This document shows, one piece after another, positions 1 to 4,510 of a stretch of 9,276 bases of DNA. Under the pieces are notes generated by a model. The model did no database searches. It was not told the origin of the DNA and saw nothing but the letters and a program-made list of their open reading frames with translations. The DNA comes from CAYMDD01 sp964409675. Its GTDB lineage: Bacteria > Pseudomonadota > Alphaproteobacteria > Rickettsiales > SXRF01. The stretch is taken from contig CAYPEF010000093.1 of assembly GCA_964409675.1 (NCBI GenBank), positions 1 through 9,276 on the forward strand, in the 5' to 3' direction. The stretch's first letter is position 1; the number at the start of each line of letters is the position of its first letter. The position numbers and the translations under genes were made by a program.

Positions 1-593
1 ACAAGTTCGAATACCGTCGCGGCTACAAATTCTCCACCTACGCCACCTGGTGGATTCGGCAGGCCATCACCCGCTCCATCGCCGACCAGGCGCGCACCAT
101 CCGCATCCCCGTGCATATGATCGAGACCATCAACAAGATCGTGCGCACCTCCCGCCAGATGCTCCATGAAATGGGCCGCGAGCCGACGCCGGAAGAACTG
201 GCCGAGCGTCTGGTGATGCCGCTCGACAAGGTGCGGAAAGTCATGAAAATCGCCAAGGAGCCGGTATCGCTTGAAACCCCCATCGGCGACGAGGAGGAGT
301 CGCACCTCGGCGACGTCATCGAGGACAAAAACGCCGTGCTGCCACTCGACGCCGCCATCCAGAGTAACTTACGCGAAACCACCACCCGCATCCTGGCCAC
401 CCTCACCCCGCGCGAAGAACGCGTGCTGCGCATGCGCTTCGGCATCGGGATGAATACGGATCATACGCTGGAAGAAGTGGGGCAGCAGTTTTCGGTCACG
501 CGCGAACGTATCCGGCAGATCGAGGCAAAAGCGCTGCGGAAGCTGAAGCATCCGAGCCGGAGCCGGAAGCTTCGGAGCTTTTTGGATTATTAA
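1..593 (+). CDS. rpoD: RNA polymerase primary sigma factor RpoD (sigma-70), C-terminal part, 5' truncated by window edge
   Basis: This is the housekeeping sigma factor, which directs core RNA polymerase to -35/-10 promoters. The reading frame begins at base 3 and gives 196 residues to a TAA at 591-593; the N-terminal regions lie outside the window. The first residues carry the end of region 2 (FSTYATWWIRQAITRSI), which melts and reads the -10 element. Region 3 follows (RTIRIPVHMIETINKI, REPTPEELAERL), then SLETPIGDEEESHLGD. Region 4 ends the protein, with LTPREERVLRMRFGIGMNT and the -35-binding helix-turn-helix TRERIRQIEAKALRKLKH. The tail HPSRSRKLRSFLDY is the usual RpoD ending. No inactivating change is visible. 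Identity as RpoD rather than an alternative sigma rests on the near-canonical region 3 and 4 sequence. Confidence 0.98.
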   Translation, partial: KFEYRRGYKFSTYATWWIRQAITRSIADQARTIRIPVHMIETINKIVRTSRQMLHEMGREPTPEELAERLVMPLDKVRKVMKIAKEPVSLETPIGDEEESHLGDVIEDKNAVLPLDAAIQSNLRETTTRILATLTPREERVLRMRFGIGMNTDHTLEEVGQQFSVTRERIRQIEAKALRKLKHPSRSRKLRSFLDY

Positions 594-594
594 A

Positions 595-620
595 AATCAG
601 GCATGCATGATTGCCGGATT
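595..620 (+). terminator. Candidate hairpin terminator after rpoD
   Basis: Two 9-base arms, 595-603 (AATCAGGCA) and 612-620 (TGCCGGATT), pair at 8 of 9 positions with an 8-base loop, starting two bases after the rpoD stop codon. The position suits a transcription terminator. The stem has a central A-G mismatch and only a short T run follows (TTTCC), so intrinsic termination would be weak. Confidence 0.3.
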
Positions 621-660
621 TCCATGAGAAATCAGGTATATGTCTGCACCAACCTGTTAT

Positions 661-686
661 TGTCATTCCGGACGGAGCGAGGATCC
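661..686. repeat. Partial GTCATTCCGGAC-type dispersed repeat
   Basis: The stretch starting TGTCATTCCGGACGGAGCGA and running into GGATCC looks like one arm of the GTCATTCCGGA...TCCGGAAT palindromic repeats scattered between genes in many alphaproteobacteria. Only one arm is well preserved, so it would be a decayed copy. The family assignment is from memory and was not searched. Confidence 0.35.
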
Positions 687-763
687 CCCCTTCCGCACGG
701 AGAGTAAGCTCAAATCCCTCATTGCATTCGGGATGGCATATTCCTTTGTTTTTCTTCTATCTT

Positions 764-790
764 GTCATTCCCGCGAAAGCGGAAATCCAT
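764..790. repeat. GTCATTCCCGCG-type palindromic dispersed repeat
   Basis: GTCATTCCCGCGAAAGCGG followed by AAATCCAT. The arms 767-774 (ATTCCCGC) and 779-786 (GCGGAAAT) pair at 7 of 8 positions around a GAAA tetraloop. This closely resembles the GTCATTCCCGCG(N)CGCGGGAATCCA repeat common between genes in proteobacteria. One arm carries a G to A change. It overlaps no gene I accept. Confidence 0.6.
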
Positions 791-978
791 CCCTCTATTG
801 AAGGGCAATGTCCGGATGCCAGTGAAAGCCGACACGACAAGTATTTCTTCGGCCCGGGCCATAGGAAGTTTATACAGGCGGGGCACGTGAGGACGGTATC
901 GCCGAACCCCTAGGGCTAGCGGTTTTTCTCCGCATCACCCGTTCCCTGCCGCATCCGGTATCTTCCAACGGATGCATT

Positions 979-996
979 TCATTGAGCGCTCAATGA
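979..996. promoter_or_regulatory. 18-bp perfect palindrome, candidate operator
   Basis: TCATTGAGCGCTCAATGA reads identically on both strands with no central spacer. A perfect two-fold site of this length without a loop is typical of binding sites for dimeric helix-turn-helix repressors such as the TetR or GntR types, and less typical of an RNA hairpin. It is 316 bp upstream of the nearest downstream start codon, with repeat elements between, so its target is unclear. It could also be the core of another dispersed repeat. Confidence 0.35.
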
Positions 997-1044
997 GGGA
1001 CAGTATGCAGGGAATGAGCGAGGCCGGAAGGGGATTTTTTATCT

Positions 1045-1146
1045 GTCGTCCTCGGCGATGCGTAGCATCGTCCGGGGACCCATCTCTCATAGGGCGCAAG
1101 CGGAGAGATGGGTCCCCGGACAGCGCGATGCGCTGCCGAGGACGAC
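1045..1146. repeat. Symmetric cloverleaf-like inverted repeat element
   Basis: A 102-bp structure. The outer arms 1045-1056 (GTCGTCCTCGGC) and 1135-1146 are perfect 12-bp reverse complements. The inner arms 1070-1088 and 1103-1121 are perfect 19-bp reverse complements around a 14-base loop (1089-1102). Between outer and inner arms, on each side, is a 13-base mini-hairpin: 1057-1069 (GATGC-GTA-GCATC) and 1122-1134 (AGCGC-GAT-GCGCT). As single-stranded DNA or RNA it would form a four-way junction with two matching 5-bp side arms. It has no coding capacity. The pairing is read directly; membership of a MITE-like or REP-like repeat family is inferred. Confidence 0.8.
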
Positions 1147-1153
1147 GGGTAAA

Positions 1154-1205
1154 GGGCTTGCGTCGCCGATGCGGCGGGAGAGATGCCCGGGGCAAGCCCG
1201 GGCAT
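1154..1205. repeat. TGCCCGGGC-type palindromic repeat with alternative folds
   Basis: Arms 1183-1191 (ATGCCCGGG) and 1197-1205 (CCCGGGCAT) form a perfect 9-bp hairpin with a 5-base loop, like the TGCCCGGGC/GCCCGGGCA repeats frequent in alphaproteobacteria. Alternatively, 1154-1161 (GGGCTTGC) pairs perfectly with 1192-1199 (GCAAGCCC), enclosing a 5-bp hairpin at 1164-1176 (CGCCG-ATG-CGGCG). The two folds share bases and exclude each other. It lies 7 bp after the cloverleaf element, so both may belong to one composite repeat. Confidence 0.65.
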
Positions 1206-1254
1206 AACGTGCAGGATTCTCCGGGTAAGGTCAGGCACAATATGCTTGTTTTCA

Positions 1255-1283
1255 TTGACAAACCGCGCCGTTCGCTGTTCGAT
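1255..1283 (+). promoter_or_regulatory. Candidate sigma-70 promoter for the NDUFA12 gene
   Basis: A perfect -35 hexamer TTGACA at 1255-1260 is followed after 17 bp by TTCGAT at 1278-1283, a poor -10 (3 of 6). Transcription would begin near 1290, leaving a leader of about 20 bases before the ATG at 1312. The -35 and spacing fit well; the -10 does not, so this is tentative. Confidence 0.35.
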
Positions 1284-1311
1284 AGGCGCTTCTTTTTACC
1301 TGCGCACCGAT

Positions 1312-1716
1312 ATGACCATTACCACCCGTCTATTCACGACATTCTGCGGCGAACTCGTCGGCACTGACGCTGCCGGCAACCGTTATTACCGCCAGAAAGG
1401 CCCCGCCCACCGCAGCGACACCGACAACCGCAAGCGCGAAAAGCGCTGGGTGCGCTATGCGAACGCCACGTTCCTCGGCGAACTGCTTGGTGGCGGGTTG
1501 CCCGACCCCTCTCGCGTGCCGCCGGAATGGCACGGCTGGCTGCATTACACGCATGACGTGCCGCCCAGCCAGGCACCGGTCAAACATTACCACTGGGAAA
1601 AGCCCCCCATCGCCAACCTCACCGGCACACAAGCGGCTTACCTGCCGCCCGGCCATTTGCTCAAAGGCGGCCACCGCTCACCGACGACGTCGGATTACGA
1701 ACCGTGGAAGCCATAG
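1312..1716 (+). CDS. NADH:ubiquinone oxidoreductase accessory subunit, NDUFA12 (B17.2) family
   Basis: This 134-residue protein belongs to the NDUFA12 family, a supernumerary subunit on the peripheral arm of respiratory complex I, found in alphaproteobacteria and mitochondria. The family pattern is visible in order: GTDAAGNRYYRQK (17-29), KRWVRY (44-49), DPSRVPPEWHGWLHYTHD (65-82), NLTGTQAAYLPPG (102-114) and the terminal SDYEPWKP (127-134). Compared with my recollection of the family, there seems to be extra sequence around 30-43 and 52-64 (the GELLGGGLP stretch). I chose the ATG at 1312 because the protein then starts just before the conserved core; the frame stays open upstream to 1183, but that part crosses a repeat. 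No Shine-Dalgarno sequence is evident. It leads a probable unit with mlaD and the DUF2155 gene. Confidence 0.9.
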   Translation: MTITTRLFTTFCGELVGTDAAGNRYYRQKGPAHRSDTDNRKREKRWVRYANATFLGELLGGGLPDPSRVPPEWHGWLHYTHDVPPSQAPVKHYHWEKPPIANLTGTQAAYLPPGHLLKGGHRSPTTSDYEPWKP

Positions 1717-1775
1717 ACGGCTGACGGCTGACGGCTGACGGCTGACGGCTGACGGCTGACGGCTGACGGCTGACG
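1716..1775. repeat. Heptamer tandem array 1 (GACGGCT, 8.6 copies)
   Basis: Eight perfect copies of GACGGCT (1716-1771) are followed by a partial GACG. The first G is also the last base of the TAG stop codon of the NDUFA12 gene, so changes in copy number would not alter that protein. Perfect identity of all units suggests recent expansion or active slippage. Confidence 0.97.
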
Positions 1776-1797
1776 AAAGAATATTGTATTGTTATCT

Positions 1798-1821
1798 ATC
1801 TGTCATCTGTCATCTGTCATC
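1798..1821. repeat. Heptamer tandem array 2 (ATCTGTC, 3.4 copies)
   Basis: Three perfect ATCTGTC units (1798-1818) plus ATC. It is separated from array 1 by 22 bp of AT-rich sequence and abuts array 3. The unit differs from arrays 1 and 3 but has the same 7-bp length. Confidence 0.9.
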
Positions 1822-1822
1822 C

Positions 1823-1857
1823 GCCACTTGCCGCTTGCCACTTGCCGCTGGCCACTT
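1823..1857. repeat. Heptamer tandem array 3 (GCCRCTK, 5 copies)
   Basis: Five consecutive 7-bp units read GCCACTT, GCCGCTT, GCCACTT, GCCGCTG, GCCACTT, alternating A and G at the fourth base, so a 14-bp double unit is also apparent. Unit junctions create TTGCCA or TTGCCG hexamers. The array ends just before a TATAAA box and 13 bp before the mlaD start codon. Confidence 0.9.
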
Positions 1858-1863
1858 TATAAA
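1835..1863 (+). promoter_or_regulatory. Candidate promoter for mlaD embedded in heptamer array 3
   Basis: TTGCCA at 1835-1840 (5 of 6 to the -35 consensus) and TATAAA at 1858-1863 (5 of 6 to the -10 consensus) are exactly 17 bp apart. The -10 ends 6 bp before the ATG at 1870, so the predicted transcription start falls on or next to the start codon. There is no Shine-Dalgarno sequence before this ATG, which suits a leaderless transcript. The flanking TTGCCG hexamers at 1828 and 1842 are at unusable spacings of 24 and 10 bp. Confidence 0.5.
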
Positions 1864-1869
1864 ACCTTC

Positions 1870-2409
1870 ATGCAGAAAAATCTGATCGAAACAGTAATGG
1901 GTGCGGTGGTGCTGGCCATTGCGGGCGGGTTCATGGTGTTTGCCTATGAAGGCAGCCAGATGCGTGTGCAGGACGGCTATGGCGTGAAGGCCAAATTCAC
2001 CAACGCCACCGGCCTCGCGCTCGGCAGCGACGTGCGCATCGGCGGTGTGAAAGTGGGCACCGTGACCGACCTCTCGCTCGATCCCGAATCGTACGAAGCC
2101 ATCTCCACCATGCAGGTGGCGCGCAACATCAAAATCCCTACCGACTCCACGGCGGCGGTGTCCTCCAGCGGTCTGCTCGGGGAGAAATTCGTGCAGATCA
2201 CCCCGGGCGCGGATGAAAAAATGCTGGAGAATAACGGCATGATCAAGTTCACTCAATCCTCGGTGAGCCTGGAGGAACTGATCGGCAAATTCATGTTCAG
2301 CGGCGGCGGCGTCAGCAAGAACGGCCAGCCGCCAGCATCCGCCCCGGAAGCCGCGCCGCCCCCCGCGACGGAAGCGCCGGCAGCAGGCGCGCCCACCGCC
2401 GTCAATTAA
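1870..2409 (+). CDS. mlaD: MlaD-like MCE-domain lipid transport protein
   Basis: This is an inner-membrane-anchored periplasmic MCE protein of the Mla pathway, which moves phospholipids between outer and inner membranes; MlaD forms a hexameric ring working with the MlaFEB ABC complex. The 179-residue product has one N-terminal membrane helix (about 7-26) and an MCE domain (about 36-112) with FTNATGLALGSDVRIGGVKV and GLLGEKFVQITPG. A conserved C-terminal helix follows (SVSLEELIGKFMFSGG, 131-146), matching the segment after the MCE domain in Escherichia coli MlaD. An Ala/Pro-rich tail runs from 149 to 179. I chose the ATG at 1870, immediately before the membrane helix; the frame is open from an ATG at 1789, but that stretch is heptamer repeat. 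No mlaE, mlaF or mlaC lies nearby. Its stop is followed after 6 bp, in the same frame, by the next ATG. Confidence 0.92.
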   Translation: MQKNLIETVMGAVVLAIAGGFMVFAYEGSQMRVQDGYGVKAKFTNATGLALGSDVRIGGVKVGTVTDLSLDPESYEAISTMQVARNIKIPTDSTAAVSSSGLLGEKFVQITPGADEKMLENNGMIKFTQSSVSLEELIGKFMFSGGGVSKNGQPPASAPEAAPPPATEAPAAGAPTAVN

Positions 2410-2415
2410 TCCGCC

Positions 2416-2913
2416 ATGCGCCGCGCGCTCTGGCTCCTGCTGCTCAGCCCTGCCCTTGCAGGCCATGCACTGGCGCAGAATGCGGGAGAGCAGGAGGATC
2501 TTAAACATATCATCGCCAAAGCCGCCGCCCCGGAAAAAGCAGCGGGAAAGTCCGCCGGCAAGTCAGTGGAGCCGGTTTCTCCCGCCAATGCCGATACGCA
2601 GTTCAACGCCATCCGCCTGCGCGGGTTGAACAAGGTGACCGCGCGCATCTCCACGCTGGAAGCGCCGATTGGCACAGTGATGCGTTTCGGCAATCTGGAA
2701 GTTATTGCCCATCGCTGCTGGCAGTCGGCCCCGGAGGAACAGCCGGAAACGGCGGGCTTGCTGGAAATCCGCGAGCTGAAGCCGGACGAGCCGCCGCAGC
2801 GCATCTTCTCCGGCTGGATGTTCGCCTCCAGCCCCGCCCTCTCGGCGCTGGAGCACCCGGTGTATGATATCACGGTACTCTCCTGCAGTTCCATGCAGGC
2901 GGAAGAACAGTAA
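2416..2913 (+). CDS. Secreted DUF2155-domain protein
   Basis: The 165-residue product has a clear Sec signal peptide (MRRALWLLLLSPALAGHALA, probable cleavage before Q21), so it should be periplasmic. A short Ala/Lys-rich linker (about 34-60) precedes a domain I recognise as DUF2155 (about 64-157): AIRLRGLNKVTARIST, then PIGTVMRFGNLEVIAHRCW, LEIRELKP, IFSGWMFASSPALSALEHPVYDI. Two cysteines, C101 and C157, sit at the two ends of the domain core and could form a disulfide. The family's function is unknown. It follows mlaD by 6 bp and is almost certainly cotranscribed, which suggests an envelope role, but this is inference. No clear Shine-Dalgarno sequence precedes the ATG. Confidence 0.88.
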   Translation: MRRALWLLLLSPALAGHALAQNAGEQEDLKHIIAKAAAPEKAAGKSAGKSVEPVSPANADTQFNAIRLRGLNKVTARISTLEAPIGTVMRFGNLEVIAHRCWQSAPEEQPETAGLLEIRELKPDEPPQRIFSGWMFASSPALSALEHPVYDITVLSCSSMQAEEQ

Positions 2914-2988
2914 GCTTGGGATTGCTTACGCTGCCTTGCGGTGCATAAACGCATCACTATCCCCCGTGATATGCTTTACCCTTTTCTG

Positions 2989-3012
2989 TCATCCCCGCCT
3001 GCGCGGGGATGA
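2989..3012. repeat. GC-rich perfect hairpin between convergent genes (dispersed repeat, possible bidirectional terminator)
   Basis: Arms 2989-2998 (TCATCCCCGC) and 3003-3012 (GCGGGGATGA) are perfect 10-bp reverse complements with a 4-base loop. It lies between the stop codons of the converging DUF2155 gene and pyrD, where a shared terminator would be expected, but no T run follows the stem on either strand. The sequence also fits the widespread GTCATCCCCGC...GCGGGGATGA repeat type. A repeat doubling as transcription boundary is my best reading. Confidence 0.6.
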
Positions 3013-3019
3013 AAATGTG

Positions 3020-4066
3020 TTATTTATTATAAATCCCAATCGCTTCTTTTATACTTTTAAACCCATCTCTTAAGAGCATCTCCGGCAGTTCGCGCTGAAT
3101 GCGGGTGACCAAGCCAAAGCCTTGGTAGACCAGCGCTGAGTAGAGCTGCACCAGCGTGGCACCGCTGCGGATTTTTTCGTAGGCATCCTCCGCCGAAGCG
3201 ATACCGCCAACGCCAATCAGTGGGATAGCGCCTTTCGTCAGCTTATGCATCTCGCGCAAGGCGTGCGTGGAGATCGCAAGGAGCGGCCCGCCGCTCAATC
3301 CCCCCTGCTCGCCCGCGTGCGCACTTTTTAAGCCTTCCGGACGGGCGATGGTGGTGTTGCTGATGATCAGCCCGTCGATGCGGTAGCGCAGCGCGAGTTC
3401 GGCAATGTCTTCGCGCGAGGCGGTATCCATATCCGGCGCGATTTTCACTAGCAGCGGCGGGCCGTTGGAAAGACGCGCTTCGCTGAGCGCTCGCAGTAGC
3501 GCCTCCAGCGGTTCGCGACGCTGTAAATCACGCAGGCCTTGCGTATTGGGTGAAGAGATATTGACTGTGATGTAGCTGGCCCATGCAGAAGCGGCGCGCA
3601 ACATGGTGACATAATCCTCCACCGCATCCGTGCTGTCTTTATTCTTGCCGATATTGACGCCGAGGATGCCGCGCGGCGCGCCTTGCCGCGTCCGGTTCGC
3701 CTCCAGAGCCGCCAGGCCGCCGCTATTGAAGCCGAAGCGATTGATAACGGCCTCATCCTCTTTCAGGCGGAACAGGCGCGGGCGGGCATTGCCGGGCTGC
3801 GGGCGCGGCGTGATGGTGCCGACTTCCACGAAGCCGAAGCCTTGCGTGAACAGGGCGTTATAGGCTTCGCCGTTCTTGTCAAACCCGGCAGCAAGGCCGA
3901 TAGGGTTGGGAAAATACAGGCCCAGCGTTTCCACCTGCAGGCGCGCATCCGGCGCAGTATGCGCGGACGGCAGCACGCCATGCTTCAGGGCAAGCACGGC
4001 GGCGCGATGCGCCATCTCGGCGGGCAGCGTGAACAGGGCCGGACGCAGGTAGCGGTAATAATCCAT
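3020..4066 (-). CDS. pyrD: Dihydroorotate dehydrogenase (quinone), class 2
   Basis: This enzyme oxidises dihydroorotate to orotate, the fourth step of pyrimidine synthesis, using FMN and passing electrons to membrane ubiquinone. The 348-residue length and N-terminal helices (MDYYRYLRPALFTLPAEMAH) that dock on the inner membrane mark it as class 2. Visible motifs are NPIGLAAGFDKNG (54-66), VEVGTITPRPQPGN (80-93), NRFGFNSGG (109-117), NIGKNKDS (138-145), the NISSPNT motif with catalytic Ser172 (169-175), LLVKIAPDM (205-213), IISNTT (234-239), GGLSGGPL (255-262) and IGVGGIASAEDA (284-295) for FMN phosphate binding. On the minus strand a GAGGA ribosome binding site (4074-4070) overlaps the TGA stop of the upstream small gene, indicating translational coupling. 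All expected catalytic residues are present. Confidence 0.97.
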   Translation of the reverse strand: MDYYRYLRPALFTLPAEMAHRAAVLALKHGVLPSAHTAPDARLQVETLGLYFPNPIGLAAGFDKNGEAYNALFTQGFGFVEVGTITPRPQPGNARPRLFRLKEDEAVINRFGFNSGGLAALEANRTRQGAPRGILGVNIGKNKDSTDAVEDYVTMLRAASAWASYITVNISSPNTQGLRDLQRREPLEALLRALSEARLSNGPPLLVKIAPDMDTASREDIAELALRYRIDGLIISNTTIARPEGLKSAHAGEQGGLSGGPLLAISTHALREMHKLTKGAIPLIGVGGIASAEDAYEKIRSGATLVQLYSALVYQGFGLVTRIQRELPEMLLRDGFKSIKEAIGIYNK

Positions 4067-4072
4067 GGTTCC

Positions 4073-4378
4073 TCAGCGCGGCGCGGCGGGCTCCGCTTCG
4101 CTGAATATGGCAAGAAGCGTGCGGGCGCGCAACATCTCCTTCGGCTGGCCCGGCATGTCGGACGCCTGCGGCAGCGGCGGAAGGGCAGTAGTGGCGGCGC
4201 GGCGCGGCGCATCGGACGGGCGCGCCAGCAGCGGCAATGCATTGGCGGGCCGCGCAGTGCGCACGAAGGGACGCGAGCGGTCGAGCGGAAAGAATTTCGC
4301 GTTCGTATCGGCCATCGCTTCGGGCATACCGGACAGCGTGGCGCAGAGCGATAAAAAAAGCAGCGCAGTTTGTTTCAT
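4073..4378 (-). CDS. Small secreted Pro/Ala-rich protein of unknown function, coupled to pyrD
   Basis: I do not recognise this protein. From the ATG at 4378 it is 101 residues with a good Sec signal peptide (KQTALLFLSLCATLSG..., probable AMA|DT cleavage near residue 23). The mature part of about 78 residues is rich in Pro, Ala and Arg, with no cysteines or visible domain. In-frame ATGs at 4387 and 4402 would add 3 or 8 residues. I prefer 4378 because it gives the best signal peptide and has a GGA nine bases upstream. Its stop codon overlaps the pyrD ribosome binding site and only 6 bp separate the two genes, so it is very likely the first gene of a two-gene operon. The signal peptide argues that it is real; its composition allows a lineage-specific or poorly conserved gene. 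Confidence 0.6.
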   Translation of the reverse strand: MKQTALLFLSLCATLSGMPEAMADTNAKFFPLDRSRPFVRTARPANALPLLARPSDAPRRAATTALPPLPQASDMPGQPKEMLRARTLLAIFSEAEPAAPR

Positions 4379-4402
4379 GAATTTCATTCCAGCAAGCAGC
4401 AT

Positions 4403-4510
4403 GCCAATTAAGGGATTATAAATATTTTCCTGCTACGGATGCATGTGTACTCAAATAAGTGCGTTGACTCCTGAAGATTCACTTGGCAGGATTCCACGCA
4501 TTCTCACTTC
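4403..4510. other. Divergent intergenic region between the secreted-protein/pyrD unit and the TPR-pilTU unit
   Basis: About 110 bp separate two divergent transcription units, so both promoters should lie here. The minus-strand side has a TATAAT in an AT-rich island. For the plus strand, TTGACT at 4464-4469 and TTGGCA at 4483-4488 resemble -35 hexamers, but neither has a good -10 at the right distance. A GGCAGGA at 4485-4491 is about 19 bases from the ATG at 4511, too far to act as its ribosome binding site. No gene is present. Confidence 0.5.
4415..4420 (-). promoter_or_regulatory. Candidate -10 box for the small secreted gene and pyrD
   Basis: On the minus strand, TATAAT occurs at 4420-4415 within a local AT-rich island (about 4413-4429) in otherwise GC-rich DNA. 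Transcription would start near 4408. This favours the 4387 or 4378 start codons over 4402 for the downstream gene. No acceptable -35 hexamer is found at 16-18 bp, so the call is weak. Confidence 0.35.

Larger units (their letters stand above)
594..1311. other. Gene-free, repeat-rich intergenic region between rpoD and the NDUFA12 gene
   Basis: No open reading frame here looks like a protein. The ones present are low-complexity, arginine- and proline-rich, and cross palindromic repeats. The region holds a weak candidate rpoD terminator, two GTCATTCC-type repeats, an 18-bp perfect palindrome, a cloverleaf-like inverted repeat, a TGCCCGGGC-type hairpin and, near its right end, a possible sigma-70 promoter. 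Between about 790 and 975 I see no feature I can name. I looked for tRNA, 6S, SRP and RNase P RNA signatures there and found none. Confidence 0.7.

Noticed and set aside
38..445. Minus-strand open frame of 135 codons over the rpoD end
   Set aside because: It is antisense to a highly conserved sigma factor sequence and has a Ser/Arg-rich composition typical of shadow frames.
611..913. Plus-strand open frame of 100 codons downstream of rpoD
   Set aside because: It runs through two GTCATTCC-type repeats, has no ribosome binding site and resembles no protein family.
841..960. Possible structured RNA gene (GGGG...CCCC pairing, then a T run near 921-928)
   Set aside because: Only short, interrupted stems are found and no tRNA, 6S, SRP or RNase P signature is present, so I cannot support an RNA gene.
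1183..1311. 43-residue N-terminal extension of the NDUFA12 protein
   Set aside because: The extension begins in a palindromic repeat and precedes a core that fits the family when started at 1312.
935..1367. Overlapping plus and minus open frames across the cloverleaf repeat
   Set aside because: The open frames follow from the palindromic, GC-rich repeat. The translations are Arg/Pro-rich and mirror each other because of the inverted repeat.
1716..1857. CRISPR-like array
   Set aside because: The repeats are contiguous 7-bp tandem units with no spacers, unlike CRISPR repeats of about 24-40 bp separated by unique spacers.
1789..1869. 27-residue N-terminal extension of MlaD encoded by the heptamer arrays
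   Set aside because: It would place repeat-encoded residues before the membrane helix. The ATG at 1870 gives the normal MlaD topology.
1810..2508. Minus-strand open frame of 232 codons opposite mlaD
   Set aside because: It is antisense to a recognisable MCE domain and rich in His, Gly and Arg, with no family resemblance.
3683..4354. Plus-strand open frame of 223 codons opposite pyrD and the small secreted gene
   Set aside because: pyrD on the minus strand has all catalytic motifs. The plus frame is a codon-bias shadow crossing two genes.
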